From: Acidimicrobiaceae bacterium
GTDB lineage: Bacteria; Actinomycetota; Acidimicrobiia; Acidimicrobiales; Aldehydirespiratoraceae
Direction of reading: 5' to 3'
Assembly: GCA_009842325.1 (NCBI GenBank)
Contig: VYFQ01000002.1
Coordinates: 1 to 64,000 of the forward strand
Length of the DNA stretch: 64,000 nucleotides
The notes under the pieces are model-generated. The model was not told the DNA's origin, did not search any database, and saw only the letters and a program-made list of their open reading frames with translations. Positions 40,596-49,988 of this stretch are shown in pieces. Both the position numbers and the translations under genes were made by a program. Every line of letters starts with the position of its first letter. The stretch's first letter is position 1.

Positions 40596-41549
40596 ATGGC
40601 CTCGATCACACCGCCGGACGGCTGGACCTACGGGGTAGCGCTGCCGATTCACACGCTCACCGCCACGCTGGCCGACCCCTGGGAGCACACCGCCACCGTC
40701 GAGGACCTGGTGCGCATCGCCCGCAAGGCCGAGGAAACCGGCCACCACTTCGTAGGCGTGACCGACCACGTCGCCATCCCAGACAACGACTACGCCGCCC
40801 ACATGAGCACCACCTGGTACGACACGGTGGCCACCCTGTCGTACCTGGCCGCCTGCACCTCCACCGTCAACCTGGCCTCGGTGGTGTGGATCGCGGCCTA
40901 CCGCCACCCGCTGCAGACCGCCAAGTCGTTCGCCACCCTCGACCACCTCTCCGGGGGGCGGGCCATCCTCGGCGTGGGAGCCGGCCACGTCGAGGCCGAG
41001 TTCGACGCTCTGGGAGTGGACTTCGAGGCTCGGGGCCGGCTGCTCGACGAGACCCTGGAGGCAGTGAGGGGGGCCTTCGCGGATACCTATGTGAGCCACT
41101 CGGGGGAAGCCTTCAGCTACGCCGACGTCGGGGTCGGCCCAGCGCCGGTGCGGGAGCTGCCCATCTGGGTGGGAGGCAGCGGACGGGCCGCCTGGCGGCG
41201 TGCCGGCCGCCTGGGCGACGGCTACGTGCCGATGGGCAACCCGGTGTCGCAGTACGGCGAGATCATCGACACTATGAACACCGCCGCGGCCGCCGCCGGC
41301 CGCGAAGGCGCCCGCTTCGACATCGGCTTCATGCCGCCGTGGTGCTATCTGCTGGCCGACACCGCGCCCGAGGGCCTGCCGCCGGTCATGGCCTGCGGCG
41401 CTGAGCCTGTCGCGGCCAGCATCCGGGCCGGGCGGGCCGCGGGGGCCAACACCTTCCACCTCAAGTTCCGGGCCCGCACCCTGGAGGAGTACCTGGAGCA
41501 GTTCGACGTGTTCGCCGAGTCGGTCGTCCCCCTGGTGAACGAGACCTGA
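40596..41549 (+). CDS. LLM class F420-dependent oxidoreductase
   Basis: 317 residues, luciferase-like TIM barrel. Segments: ARKAEETGHHFVGVTDHVAIP, VNLASVVWIAAYRHPLQTAKSFATLDHLSGGR split over strands 3-4, ILGVGAGHVEAEFDALG, LPIWVGGSGRAAWRRAGRLGDGYVPMG. This arrangement is typical of actinobacterial F420-dependent reductases or dehydrogenases. ATG 40596 follows TAGCAT (40582-40587) by 8 nt; an upstream ATG at 40563 would add an Ala/Arg-rich leader. Substrate unknown. Confidence 0.9.
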   Translation: MASITPPDGWTYGVALPIHTLTATLADPWEHTATVEDLVRIARKAEETGHHFVGVTDHVAIPDNDYAAHMSTTWYDTVATLSYLAACTSTVNLASVVWIAAYRHPLQTAKSFATLDHLSGGRAILGVGAGHVEAEFDALGVDFEARGRLLDETLEAVRGAFADTYVSHSGEAFSYADVGVGPAPVRELPIWVGGSGRAAWRRAGRLGDGYVPMGNPVSQYGEIIDTMNTAAAAAGREGARFDIGFMPPWCYLLADTAPEGLPPVMACGAEPVAASIRAGRAAGANTFHLKFRARTLEEYLEQFDVFAESVVPLVNET

Positions 41550-41590
41550 CTTCTGCAACAATTGACCAGCCTGGGGCATCGTAGGCAGTA

Positions 41591-43369
41591 GTGGGAGAGC
41601 ACTCACGACCCGACTCCGGCGGCCCGGTCGGCAACGGCGCCGACCTGGAGAGTGCTGGCAGAAGGCGTCGACGGTCAGCACTGGTCGCCGCGGCGGTCGT
41701 GGCTGTCGCCTCGGCTGTCGTCGGTGCGTTGATCCTTATCTCGTCGGACACCGCCGAGGTCGCCACCATGGATCCCACCGCGGTCGCTGAGGAGGGTGAT
41801 CCCGCGCACACGTACAAGGCTGTCGCTGCCGGCTATGCACACAGTTGTGCCATAGCCGTCGACGACACGATCGTCTGCTGGGGAGACGATCTTCGGACTG
41901 ACGCGCCGGCTGGCGCGTACAAGGCTGTCTCTGCCGGCGGGGTATTCAGCTGCGCCATAGCCGCCGACGACACGATCGTCTGCTGGGGACCCGTCAGCCC
42001 ATGGCTGGATGACGTTCCGGCTGGCGCCTTCAAGGCCATCTCTGTCGGCAGCGCATACGGTTGCGCGATTGCCGCCGACGGCGCCATCGCCTGCTGGACA
42101 GATAACCGCTCGAAGCTGGGTGACGTTCCGGGTGGCACGTACAAGGCTGTCTCTACCCACCTGGGACAGAGTTGTGCGATTGCCACCGACGACACCATCA
42201 CCTGCTGGAGGTCCAGCGGCGAACTGCTCGAGGTTCCGGCGGGTGCCTATAAGGCTGTCTCTGTCGGGTGGCCAGGAGACTGTGCACTCGCAATCGACGA
42301 CACCCTCACCTGTTGGGGGCCCGGTGCCTGGGCGCCGGCGGGTGCCTATAAGGCTGTCTCTGGCGGCCAGGAGCATAGTTGTGCCATCGCAGCCGATGAC
42401 AGCGTCGTATGCTGGGGAGACGAGTTGTGGTTGCGGTTGCTCGACGCTCCGGACGGAACCTACAAGGCTGTCTCCGTCGCTTCGATCCTTAGCTGCGCGA
42501 TAGCTACCGACGACACCCTCACCTGTTGGGGGTCCGACGCCGACGGCAAGTCGACCGCGCCGGCAGGCGTTTACAAAGATGTCTCTGCTGGCGGGTCACA
42601 GAGTTGCGCCATAACTGCCGACGACACCATCGTTTGCTGGGGATGGCCCGTAGCCGGGGGAGCGGACCCGCCGGCCGGGACCTACATCGACGTCTCTGTC
42701 GGCCAATCGCACGGCTGCGCGGTGGCTACTGATGGCGCGATCGTCTGCTGGGGCTGGGGCTCCGGCCGCATCGAGAGAGGGAAACTCGATGCCCCGTCGG
42801 GCACCTACAAGGCTGTCAGCGCCAGCTTCTTGCACAGTTGCGCTATAACGACGGACAACACCGTCGTCTGTTGGGGAAACGAACCCTGGGGCGTGCGCAG
42901 TTTTGGGGCCGGCGCCTTCGCCGCTGTCTCCGCCGGCTGGGGCCACAACTGTGCTCTGGCCACCGACGGCTCGATCACGTGCTTGGGGCGCAACCCCTTG
43001 AGCGCCAACCCCTCGAGCGCCAACCCATCGGGGGTGGTCGACGCACCGGCCGGGATCTACATCGACGTCTCTGTCGGCGAATCGCACGGCTGCGCGGTGG
43101 CTACTGACGGCACGATCGTCTGCTGGGGAGCCGACGACGCCGGGCTGGTCGACGCGCCGTCCGGCACCTACAAGGCTGTCTCTGCCAGCTGGTCACACAG
43201 TTGCGCCATAGCGACGGACGACACCATTACTTGCTGGGGTCCGCGGCTGCCGCCTGAGGGGGTCCGCTGGGCGAGTCCCGTCGCCCCCGATCCGGGGCCC
43301 GAGTCAGAACCGGCGCCGGAGCAGCCTGAGCCCGGATCCGACGACGGTGCGGGGTCTACGGCCGGGTGA
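41591..43369 (+). CDS. Membrane-anchored RCC1-like repeat protein with paired cysteines
   Basis: 592 residues. Arg-rich N-terminus and one membrane helix (about 29-52), so the rest is probably extracellular. Thirteen repeats of about 35-45 residues follow (about 74-565), consensus YKAVSAGxxHSCAIATDDTI then CWG and a Pro-containing linker. This resembles RCC1/BLIP-II beta-propeller blades. Nearly every repeat has two cysteines 10 residues apart (SCAIA…xCWG), which would allow a disulphide in each blade outside the cell. The C-terminus is Pro/Glu-rich. Likely a surface interaction protein; no catalytic motif is seen. GTG 41591 start. Confidence 0.85.
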   Translation: MGEHSRPDSGGPVGNGADLESAGRRRRRSALVAAAVVAVASAVVGALILISSDTAEVATMDPTAVAEEGDPAHTYKAVAAGYAHSCAIAVDDTIVCWGDDLRTDAPAGAYKAVSAGGVFSCAIAADDTIVCWGPVSPWLDDVPAGAFKAISVGSAYGCAIAADGAIACWTDNRSKLGDVPGGTYKAVSTHLGQSCAIATDDTITCWRSSGELLEVPAGAYKAVSVGWPGDCALAIDDTLTCWGPGAWAPAGAYKAVSGGQEHSCAIAADDSVVCWGDELWLRLLDAPDGTYKAVSVASILSCAIATDDTLTCWGSDADGKSTAPAGVYKDVSAGGSQSCAITADDTIVCWGWPVAGGADPPAGTYIDVSVGQSHGCAVATDGAIVCWGWGSGRIERGKLDAPSGTYKAVSASFLHSCAITTDNTVVCWGNEPWGVRSFGAGAFAAVSAGWGHNCALATDGSITCLGRNPLSANPSSANPSGVVDAPAGIYIDVSVGESHGCAVATDGTIVCWGADDAGLVDAPSGTYKAVSASWSHSCAIATDDTITCWGPRLPPEGVRWASPVAPDPGPESEPAPEQPEPGSDDGAGSTAG

Positions 43370-43416
43370 GGGTGTGACGGCGCTGGCCGCCGGGCAGAGC
43401 AACCGTGGACAGGGCA

Positions 43417-45015
43417 CTAGTTGACGCGGCGGCCGCGGCCGGCCCAGAGCTGGTCTCGCAGGGCGAACTTCTGGATCTTGCCGGTGGCCGTCTTGGGGAG
43501 TTCGCCGAACGTCACCGACTTCGGGGCCTTGAAGCGGGCGATGCGGGACTTGACATGCTCGACGAGGTCGGCCTCGGTCACGGCTGCTCCCGCATGGAGC
43601 ACCACGAACGCGGCCGGCACCTCGCCCCACTTGTCGTCGGGGGCGGCCACCACCGCGCACTCCACCACGTCGGGGTGCGACGCCAGGGCCTGCTCCACCT
43701 CGATGGAGGCGATGTTCTCGCCGCCGGAGATGATCACGTCCTTGGCCCGGTCCCGCACCTCCACGTAGCCGTGGTCGTGCATGACGGCCATGTCCCCCGT
43801 CCGGAACCAGGTCCCGCCGGGCCCGTCCGCCGATGCCGCCGCAGTGGCCTCGGGGTCCTTGTAGTAGCCGAGCATCACGTTGTTGCCCCGGATGGCGATC
43901 TCGCCCTGAGAGGCGCCGTCGGCGGGCACGTCCGCGCCGTCGGCGTCGATCACCCGCACCGATGACGTCACCAGCGTGCCCACCCCCTGGCGAGCCTTGA
44001 TCCGGGCCTGCTCCTCGCCGGGCAGTGCGTCCCACTCGCTGCGCCAATCGCAGATCAGCGACGGGCCGTAGGTCTCGGTGAGGCCGTAGAGGTGGGTCAC
44101 ATGAATGTTCAGTTCGGCCATCTGGGTCAGCAGTGTGGGCGACGGGGGCGCGCCCCCGGTGCATACCTTCACGGTCCGGGGCGCCGGCGCGGCATCGGGG
44201 TGGTTGACCAGGCCGATCAGCACGGTGGGGGCGGCGTTGAAGTGGGTCACGCCGTCGTCGCGGATGTGGCGCCACACCGTGCCGGGGTCCAGGGTCCTCA
44301 GCATCAGGTGCACCCCGCCCACTGCGGTGACCGCCCACGGGAAGCACCAGCCGTTGCAGTGGAAGATGGGCAGCGTCCACAGGAACACTGCGTCGCTGTC
44401 GAGACCGCACTGGGCCGCCATGGCCAGCGCGTTGAGGTTGGCGCCCCGGTGCGAGTACATGACGCCCTTGGGGTTGCCGGTCGTGCCCGACGTGTAGTTG
44501 AGGCTCAGCACGGAGTGCTCGTCGGTGATCTCGACCCGGTGGGGATGAGCCGACGCCAGCAGGGCCTCGTACTCGCAGTCTGAGGCGCCTGAGACGCCGG
44601 CGTCGCTGGAGACGACCAGCCGCAGCCCCGGCACCTGCTGCTGGATCTGGAGGGCCACATCGGCCAGGCCGTGGTCGGCGAACAGCACCTTGGACTCGGC
44701 GTGGCCGACGATCCAGGCCAGCTCCGGTGCCGACAGCCTGGAGTTCAGCGCGTTGAATACCACCCCGGCCATGGGGAACCCGAACGCCGCCTCCAGGGCC
44801 ATCGACACGTTGGGGGCCAGCACCGACACCGCGTCCCCGGGCTCGAGGCCCAGTTCGAGCGTGGCTCCGGCCAGCCGCTCGCAGCGGTCGGCGAACTCCT
44901 CGTAGCTGCGCCGCAGCGGTCCGTCTGCCACCGCGGGGCGGTCGCCGTGCACCAGGCGGGCCCGGTCGAGGAAGGACACCGGCGTGAGCGGCACCGGCAC
45001 GAACGGTGAGGTCAT
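43417..45015 (-). CDS. Acyl-CoA synthetase, AMP-binding (medium-chain / DmdB-like)
   Basis: 532 residues, ANL superfamily. AMP-binding P-loop LNYTSGTTGNPKGVMYSH, then LPIFHCNGWCFPW (typical of the branch that includes DmdB and plant AAE-type ligases), YGLTETYGP, WFRTGDMAVMHDHGYVEVRDR and the catalytic Lys region LPKTATGKIQKF. It activates a carboxylic acid to its CoA thioester. ATG 45015 has TAGCGT (45029-45024) 8 nt upstream; the longer frame upstream crosses the divergent small gene. The substrate could be a medium-chain or methylthio acid; unresolved. Confidence 0.9.
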   Translation of the reverse strand: MTSPFVPVPLTPVSFLDRARLVHGDRPAVADGPLRRSYEEFADRCERLAGATLELGLEPGDAVSVLAPNVSMALEAAFGFPMAGVVFNALNSRLSAPELAWIVGHAESKVLFADHGLADVALQIQQQVPGLRLVVSSDAGVSGASDCEYEALLASAHPHRVEITDEHSVLSLNYTSGTTGNPKGVMYSHRGANLNALAMAAQCGLDSDAVFLWTLPIFHCNGWCFPWAVTAVGGVHLMLRTLDPGTVWRHIRDDGVTHFNAAPTVLIGLVNHPDAAPAPRTVKVCTGGAPPSPTLLTQMAELNIHVTHLYGLTETYGPSLICDWRSEWDALPGEEQARIKARQGVGTLVTSSVRVIDADGADVPADGASQGEIAIRGNNVMLGYYKDPEATAAASADGPGGTWFRTGDMAVMHDHGYVEVRDRAKDVIISGGENIASIEVEQALASHPDVVECAVVAAPDDKWGEVPAAFVVLHAGAAVTEADLVEHVKSRIARFKAPKSVTFGELPKTATGKIQKFALRDQLWAGRGRRVN

Positions 45016-45076
45016 GGCAGGCAACGCTATGTGACGGAGTTCACGAATGCGACGGCCGGAGCCGGCCATTGAATTG

Positions 45077-45108
45077 ACAAGGAGAAGCAGAAGGAGAAGG
45101 AGAGAAAC
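45077..45108 (+). promoter_or_regulatory. Polypurine tract with several Shine-Dalgarno cores
   Basis: The 32 nt before ATG 45109 are almost pure purine and contain three AAGGAGAA-like cores in a row. Only the last is at normal distance from the start. Such a tract could promote ribosome standby binding and high expression of the small protein that follows. Confidence 0.55.
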
Positions 45109-45462
45109 ATGGCTTACGCAATCGCCATCATGGTCTTCCTGGTGCTGCCGGCCATCGCCGTCGCATCCCGGATCGCCGCCTACCAGCGCTATGGAGCGCA
45201 CGGTCGTCCCGATCTCGAGTCCGGCCACACCGGGGACTTGAGGCCGGCCGCGAATGTGGCTTACAACAACTTGCTGCTTCAGGCTCGAGAGGATGCTTCG
45301 GGCGCCCGCGCCGGCCGCAAGGACCGACGGACCACCCTGAGGCCTGTCTTCAATCTCGGTGGTACGCCGGTTCCCGAAGGGGTCAGCCCCTGGGTGTCCG
45401 ACGAGCACATCCGCAAGGAGTTCGACCTGGACTCGTCCGACGGTCACGGCCGAGCGGCATAG
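45109..45462 (+). CDS. Small single-pass membrane protein, unknown function
   Basis: 117 residues. N-terminal membrane helix (about 2-24, AYAIAIMVFLVLPAIAVASRI), then a charged, mostly hydrophilic tail ending in an acidic DLDSSDGHG stretch. I recognise no family. The strong polypurine ribosome-binding tract and a sound actinobacterial codon pattern support it as real. It lies alone between two minus-strand acyl-CoA synthetase genes; its stop is only a few bases from the convergent gene's end. Confidence 0.65.
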   Translation: MAYAIAIMVFLVLPAIAVASRIAAYQRYGAHGRPDLESGHTGDLRPAANVAYNNLLLQAREDASGARAGRKDRRTTLRPVFNLGGTPVPEGVSPWVSDEHIRKEFDLDSSDGHGRAA

Positions 45463-45467
45463 AGGCG

Positions 45468-47045
45468 CTAGCCGTCGTTCTCGCTCAGCAGCCGGGCACG
45501 CAGTTCGTGCTTCAGCACCTTGCCTGAAGCGTTGAGCGGCAGCTCCGCCGTGAAGGTGACGCCGCGGGGAGCCTTGTAGTTGGCCATCCGCTGGCGGCAC
45601 CACGCCACTAGCTCGTCGCCAGTTGACTCGCCGGTGGCGGCACCCGGGGCGGGCACCACGAAGGCGTGGCCCACCTCACCCAGACGGTCGTCGGGCCGGC
45701 CCACGACCGCCACCTGGCCCACTGCGGGGTGGGCCAGCATCGTGGCCTCGATCTCGGCCGGGTAGGCGTTGAAGCCGCCGCAGATGAACATGTCCTTGAG
45801 CCGGTCGGTGATGGCCACGTAGCCGGCGGTGTCCATGGTGCCGACATCGCCGGTGTGCAGCCACCCGTCGGCGTCGATGGCGGCCGCGGTGGCTTCGGAG
45901 TCGTCGAGGTAGCCGTCCATCACGTTGTAGCCCCGCACCACGATCTCGCCGGGCTCGCCCCGCGGCAGCTCGTTGCCGCCGGGGTCGACTACCCGCACGT
46001 CGACGTCGTCGATGGCCCGGCCCGACGTTGCCGAGATCGTCTCGGGCGGATCGTCGTGGCGGCACATGGTGGCGATGCCCGAGGCCTCGGTGAGCCCGTA
46101 GCCGGTCACCACCACCTCGAAGCCGAGCCGGTCGCGCATGGCCTCGATCATCGGTACCGGCACGGGGGCGGCGCCGGTCACCGCCAGGCGCAGGGTGGAC
46201 ATGTCGAACGTGTCGAGGTCGGGATGGTTGAGGATGGTCTGGTAGATGGCGGGCGGGCCGGGCAGCACCGACACCCGCTCGGTGGGGATGCGGGCCATCA
46301 CCGAGGGCACGTCGAACACGGGGTGGGGGATCATTGTCGCCCCGGTCATCAGGCAGGCCAGGATCCCGGCGTTGAGGCCGAACGAGTGGAAGAACGGGTT
46401 GACGATCAGGTACCGGTCGCCGTGGCGCAGGCCGATTACCGAGGCCCAGTTCCGGTAGGCGCGGCAGATCGCTCCGTGGTTGAGAACGACTCCCTTTGGT
46501 CGTCCCGTGGTGCCCGATGTGAACATGATGTGGCATGGGTCATGGTCCGAGATGCCGGGCGAGTCGCCGGCCGAGGCACCGGCCGGCACTTGGGCGACGA
46601 AGTCCGAGAACCCGATCGCGTCGGGCGGTGCCGGTCCCCGCAACGCCACGACCTGCTCAACGCACGGGGGTACGCCCCCATCGGCGGCCCGCAACAATCC
46701 CAGGTGGTCGGTGCCCAGGAAGTCTGTCGAGCAGAACAGCAGGCGTGCTCCGGACCGTTCGAGCACGAAGGCGGTCTCGTCGCCCTTGAACCGGGTGTTG
46801 ACCGGCACGACCACCCCACCGGCCGCGTGCGCACCCAGCGCCACTACCGCCCATTCCCACCAGTTGGGTCCCCACAAGCCAACCCGGTCGCCGGGCGCCA
46901 GGCCCCATGCGCGGAGCGCAACAGCCATCTCGTTGACCCGGTCGCGCAGCTCGCTGAACGACATGCTCATCCCGCCGTCCACGAGAGCCTCACTCGCGCC
47001 GAAGCGACCCGCGGCGTCCTCCACGAGGGCACCGATGGTGGTCAC
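45468..47045 (-). CDS. Fatty-acyl-CoA synthetase, AMP-binding (FadD3/FadD-like)
   Basis: 525 residues, ANL superfamily: MFTSGTTGRPKGVVLNH, PFFHSFGLNAGILACLM, YGLTEASGIATMC, WLHTGDVGTMDTAGYVAITDRLKDMFICGGFNAYPAEIE in consecutive blocks, and LPLNASGKVLKHELR with the catalytic Lys. It converts an acid, ATP and CoA to acyl-CoA. GTG 47045 overlaps the P450 stop by 4 nt (GTGA), so the two are coupled: the P450 could oxidise a side chain that this ligase then activates, as in steroid or terpenoid degradation (inference). Confidence 0.9.
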   Translation of the reverse strand: MTTIGALVEDAAGRFGASEALVDGGMSMSFSELRDRVNEMAVALRAWGLAPGDRVGLWGPNWWEWAVVALGAHAAGGVVVPVNTRFKGDETAFVLERSGARLLFCSTDFLGTDHLGLLRAADGGVPPCVEQVVALRGPAPPDAIGFSDFVAQVPAGASAGDSPGISDHDPCHIMFTSGTTGRPKGVVLNHGAICRAYRNWASVIGLRHGDRYLIVNPFFHSFGLNAGILACLMTGATMIPHPVFDVPSVMARIPTERVSVLPGPPAIYQTILNHPDLDTFDMSTLRLAVTGAAPVPVPMIEAMRDRLGFEVVVTGYGLTEASGIATMCRHDDPPETISATSGRAIDDVDVRVVDPGGNELPRGEPGEIVVRGYNVMDGYLDDSEATAAAIDADGWLHTGDVGTMDTAGYVAITDRLKDMFICGGFNAYPAEIEATMLAHPAVGQVAVVGRPDDRLGEVGHAFVVPAPGAATGESTGDELVAWCRQRMANYKAPRGVTFTAELPLNASGKVLKHELRARLLSENDG

Positions 47046-48328
47046 GTGTCCCAGGCTACGAGCAGCTTCCTGGGGCCGCGGAAGGTGATGTTGGCGAAGC
47101 GTTCCAGGCTCTGGCCCTCCACCAGCCGCAGCGACGGGATCCGCTCGGTGAGCACCTCCAGGGCGACGGTGGCTTCGAGGCGGGCGAGGCGGGCCCCCAG
47201 GCAGAAATGGATGCCCTTGCCGAAGGAGATGTGGTTGCGGGCATTGGGCCGGTGGATGTCGAATTCGCCGGCGCCGTCGAAGATGTCGGGTTGGTGGTTG
47301 GCGGCGGCCAGGCTCATGAAGATGTTGGTCCCGGCGGGCACCTTCACGCCGGCCACCTCGGCGTCGACGTTGGCGACGCGCCGCCAGCTGGTCTGGGGCG
47401 ACTCGAAGCGCAGCACCTCCTCCAGGGCGGCCGGGATCAGGGACGGGTCCGCGCACAGTTGATTCCACTGGTCCCGGAGCGACAGCAGACAGATCAGCGA
47501 GTTCGACAGGAAGTGGCTGACGATCTCGTGGCCAGCGAACGACAGGCCGTAGACGATCGACTCCACTTCCCGGTAGGTGAGCTCGTCCGGGTCGGCCTTG
47601 TGGACCGCGAGGAGCTCGGAGGCGAAGTCGTCGCCGGGATCGTCGACCTTGGCGGCCACGACGCTTCGGCAGTACCGCCAGTAGGCCAGCATCTTGTGGG
47701 CGATCTCAGCCTGCTCGGCCTCGGTCGGCTTGCCCCAGCTGAAGGCCAGGCGGTCGGAGCACCACCCTTTGAGCTTCTCGTCGTCGCTCGCCGGAAATCC
47801 GATGAAGCGGAAGATCGTCTCGCCCGGCAGCGGGTGTGCGAACACCGGCACGAAGTCGGCCGGAGATCCTGCAGCCAGCAGGGCGTCGGCGAGATCGTGG
47901 CTGCGGCCGCGGATGTAGGGCTCCAGGATCCGCATGCGCCGGTTGGAGAAGCCCTGCTTGGTGTGGTTGCGGATACGGCCGTGGTCGGGAGGCTGGCGAT
48001 TGGACATCACCGCCACCGGATTGAAGTCCGGCGCGGCCAGCACGGCGTGGGCGGCCGCGCTCAGGGGGAACACCGGATCCTGCACGTTCTGGGACCCGAA
48101 CGTCTCGGGGTCCAGGAAGATCTCGCTCACGTCCTCCATGCGGGTGACCACCAGGTAGCCGAGCTCGCTGGAGTAGAACACCGGCGTGTCCCGCAGACCG
48201 TCCAGCACCGCGTACGGGTCGGCGAGATAGTCGGGCGCGAACGGCGTGAAGCTGGTCACCGGGCAGCCCGACGGTGGGGACGGCACCTCGTCGGGCACCC
48301 GGTGGTAGGAAGCCTCGGTCTGGGTCAT
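47042..48328 (-). CDS. Cytochrome P450
   Basis: 428 residues, bacterial soluble P450. Haem-binding loop FGKGIHFCLGARLARLE with the Cys ligand (near 372), K-helix ExxR in LEEVLRFES, I-helix SFAGHEIVSHF. The I-helix keeps the acidic residue, but the usual Thr that protonates bound oxygen is Ile, which is unusual. It hydroxylates an unknown lipophilic substrate with electrons from a ferredoxin not encoded here. ATG 48328 is preferred over 48427. Its stop overlaps the downstream acyl-CoA synthetase start. Confidence 0.92.
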   Translation of the reverse strand: MTQTEASYHRVPDEVPSPPSGCPVTSFTPFAPDYLADPYAVLDGLRDTPVFYSSELGYLVVTRMEDVSEIFLDPETFGSQNVQDPVFPLSAAAHAVLAAPDFNPVAVMSNRQPPDHGRIRNHTKQGFSNRRMRILEPYIRGRSHDLADALLAAGSPADFVPVFAHPLPGETIFRFIGFPASDDEKLKGWCSDRLAFSWGKPTEAEQAEIAHKMLAYWRYCRSVVAAKVDDPGDDFASELLAVHKADPDELTYREVESIVYGLSFAGHEIVSHFLSNSLICLLSLRDQWNQLCADPSLIPAALEEVLRFESPQTSWRRVANVDAEVAGVKVPAGTNIFMSLAAANHQPDIFDGAGEFDIHRPNARNHISFGKGIHFCLGARLARLEATVALEVLTERIPSLRLVEGQSLERFANITFRGPRKLLVAWDT

Positions 48329-48456
48329 CGATAGCCTGCTTCGAACTTCCGTCGATTGTTGCTCACATACGACCATAATCCCTGGACGCGGCGCCCGGAA
48401 GCTCGATCCCGCGCCGAGGTTCCTCACTCTGACGGCGTCGCGTTATGGTCTGAGCC

Positions 48457-49983
48457 GTGGCCAGGACGCTCGCCGCCGCTACCCGTCGGGTGCTGGGTTC
48501 CCGCCGTCGAGGGGACCGTTCGGCTGCCGTCCCGGCCACCGACGACACCGACGCCGCGCTAGTCGCCGACCTGGTCGAGGCCATCGGGGCCGACCGGGTA
48601 CGGGCCGACGCGGCCGCCCGCTACCTGGCCTCCCGTGACGCCTCCATCTACAAGGAGGGCAACGCCGGACCGGTGTGTTACCCCGGCTCCACCGCCGACG
48701 TGGTGGCGTGCGTGGAGGTCGCCGCCCGCCACGGGCGGGCCGTGTCGCCCAGGGGGGCCGGCACCGGCCTCGCCGGCGGTGCGGCGCCGCTGGGCCAGCC
48801 GGTGGTCCTGTCGATGACCCGCATGGACCGGCTGCTGGAGATCGACCTCGACAACGGTGTGGCCTGGGTCCAGCCCGGCATGGTGAACCTCGACCTCAGC
48901 CGGGCCTTGGCTCCCCACGGGGTTCACTACGCGCCCGATCCGTCCAGCCAGGCGGCCTGCACCATCGGCGGCAACGTGGCCAACAACTCCGGCGGCCCGC
49001 ACTGCCTGGCCTACGGCGTGACCAGCGCCCATGTGCTGGCCGTGGAGGTGGTGATGTCCGACGCCTCCGTCGTCACTCTCGGCGACCTGACCGCCGAGCC
49101 TCCCGGCTACGACCTGCGGGGAGCGTTCGTCGGCTCCGAGGGGATGTGCGGCATCGCCACCGCCGTTGCCGTCCGCCTCACCCGCAACCCACCCGCAGTG
49201 CGAACCATGCTGCTGAGCTTCGACGACGTGTCGGACGCGGCGGCCACCGTCAGCGCCATCATCGCAGCCGGGATCGTGCCGGCCGCCATCGAGATGATGG
49301 ACCAGCGCTGCGTCACCGCCGTCGAGGACTTCGCGCAGGCCGGCTACCCCCGCGACGCCGCCGCAGTGCTGCTGGTCGAGGTGGACGGTCCCGCAGGTGG
49401 CGTGGCCATCGCGGGGGAGAGGGTGGCCGACATCGCCCGGCGCAACCAGGCCATCAGCGCGCGCACGGCGGCCGACGACGACGAGCGGGCCCGGCTCTGG
49501 AAGGGGCGCAAGAGCGCCTTCGGGGCCGTGGCCAACGTGATGCCCGACTACTACCTGCACGACACCGTGGTGCCCCGCACCCGGCTGGTGGAGGTGCTCG
49601 AGCGGATCTACGAGATCGTCGATCGTCACGATCTGATCGTGCTCAACGTCTTCCACGCCGGCGACGGCAACCTCCATCCCATCCTGGCCTACGACTCCCG
49701 GGTGCCGGGCACCGGCGAGCGGGTGCAGGCCGCAGGCCGCGAGATCATCGAGATGTCGCTCGACATGGGAGGGGCTCTCACCGGGGAGCACGGCATCGGG
49801 GTGGAGAAGCGCGAGTACATGGACCGCATGTTCAGTGCGGTGGACCTCGACCAGCAGAGCCGGCTGCGGGCATCGTTCGACCCGCACTGCCGCATGAACC
49901 CCGGCAAGGTGCTGCCCAGCGCCCACAGCTGCTCGGACATCGGCGCGTTGAGAGCCTCCGACGCCGCCGGCGTCTGGGGCTAG
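48457..49983 (+). CDS. glcD: FAD-linked oxidase, glycolate oxidase subunit GlcD-like
   Basis: 508 residues. FAD-binding type 4 (VAO) domain with PRGAGTGLAGGA, TIGGNVANNSGGPHC and RGAFVGSEGMCGI; C-terminal cap with VLNVFHAGDGNLHPI, GGALTGEHGIGVEKREYM and RMNPGKVLP. It oxidises glycolate, D-lactate or a related 2-hydroxy acid and passes electrons through GlcE/GlcF to the membrane quinone pool. GTG 48457 has TATGGT (48444-48449) 7 nt upstream. glcE starts 5 nt after its stop. The first 35 residues are Arg-rich and may be a non-native extension. Confidence 0.92.
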   Translation: MARTLAAATRRVLGSRRRGDRSAAVPATDDTDAALVADLVEAIGADRVRADAAARYLASRDASIYKEGNAGPVCYPGSTADVVACVEVAARHGRAVSPRGAGTGLAGGAAPLGQPVVLSMTRMDRLLEIDLDNGVAWVQPGMVNLDLSRALAPHGVHYAPDPSSQAACTIGGNVANNSGGPHCLAYGVTSAHVLAVEVVMSDASVVTLGDLTAEPPGYDLRGAFVGSEGMCGIATAVAVRLTRNPPAVRTMLLSFDDVSDAAATVSAIIAAGIVPAAIEMMDQRCVTAVEDFAQAGYPRDAAAVLLVEVDGPAGGVAIAGERVADIARRNQAISARTAADDDERARLWKGRKSAFGAVANVMPDYYLHDTVVPRTRLVEVLERIYEIVDRHDLIVLNVFHAGDGNLHPILAYDSRVPGTGERVQAAGREIIEMSLDMGGALTGEHGIGVEKREYMDRMFSAVDLDQQSRLRASFDPHCRMNPGKVLPSAHSCSDIGALRASDAAGVWG

Positions 49984-49988
49984 AGCCC

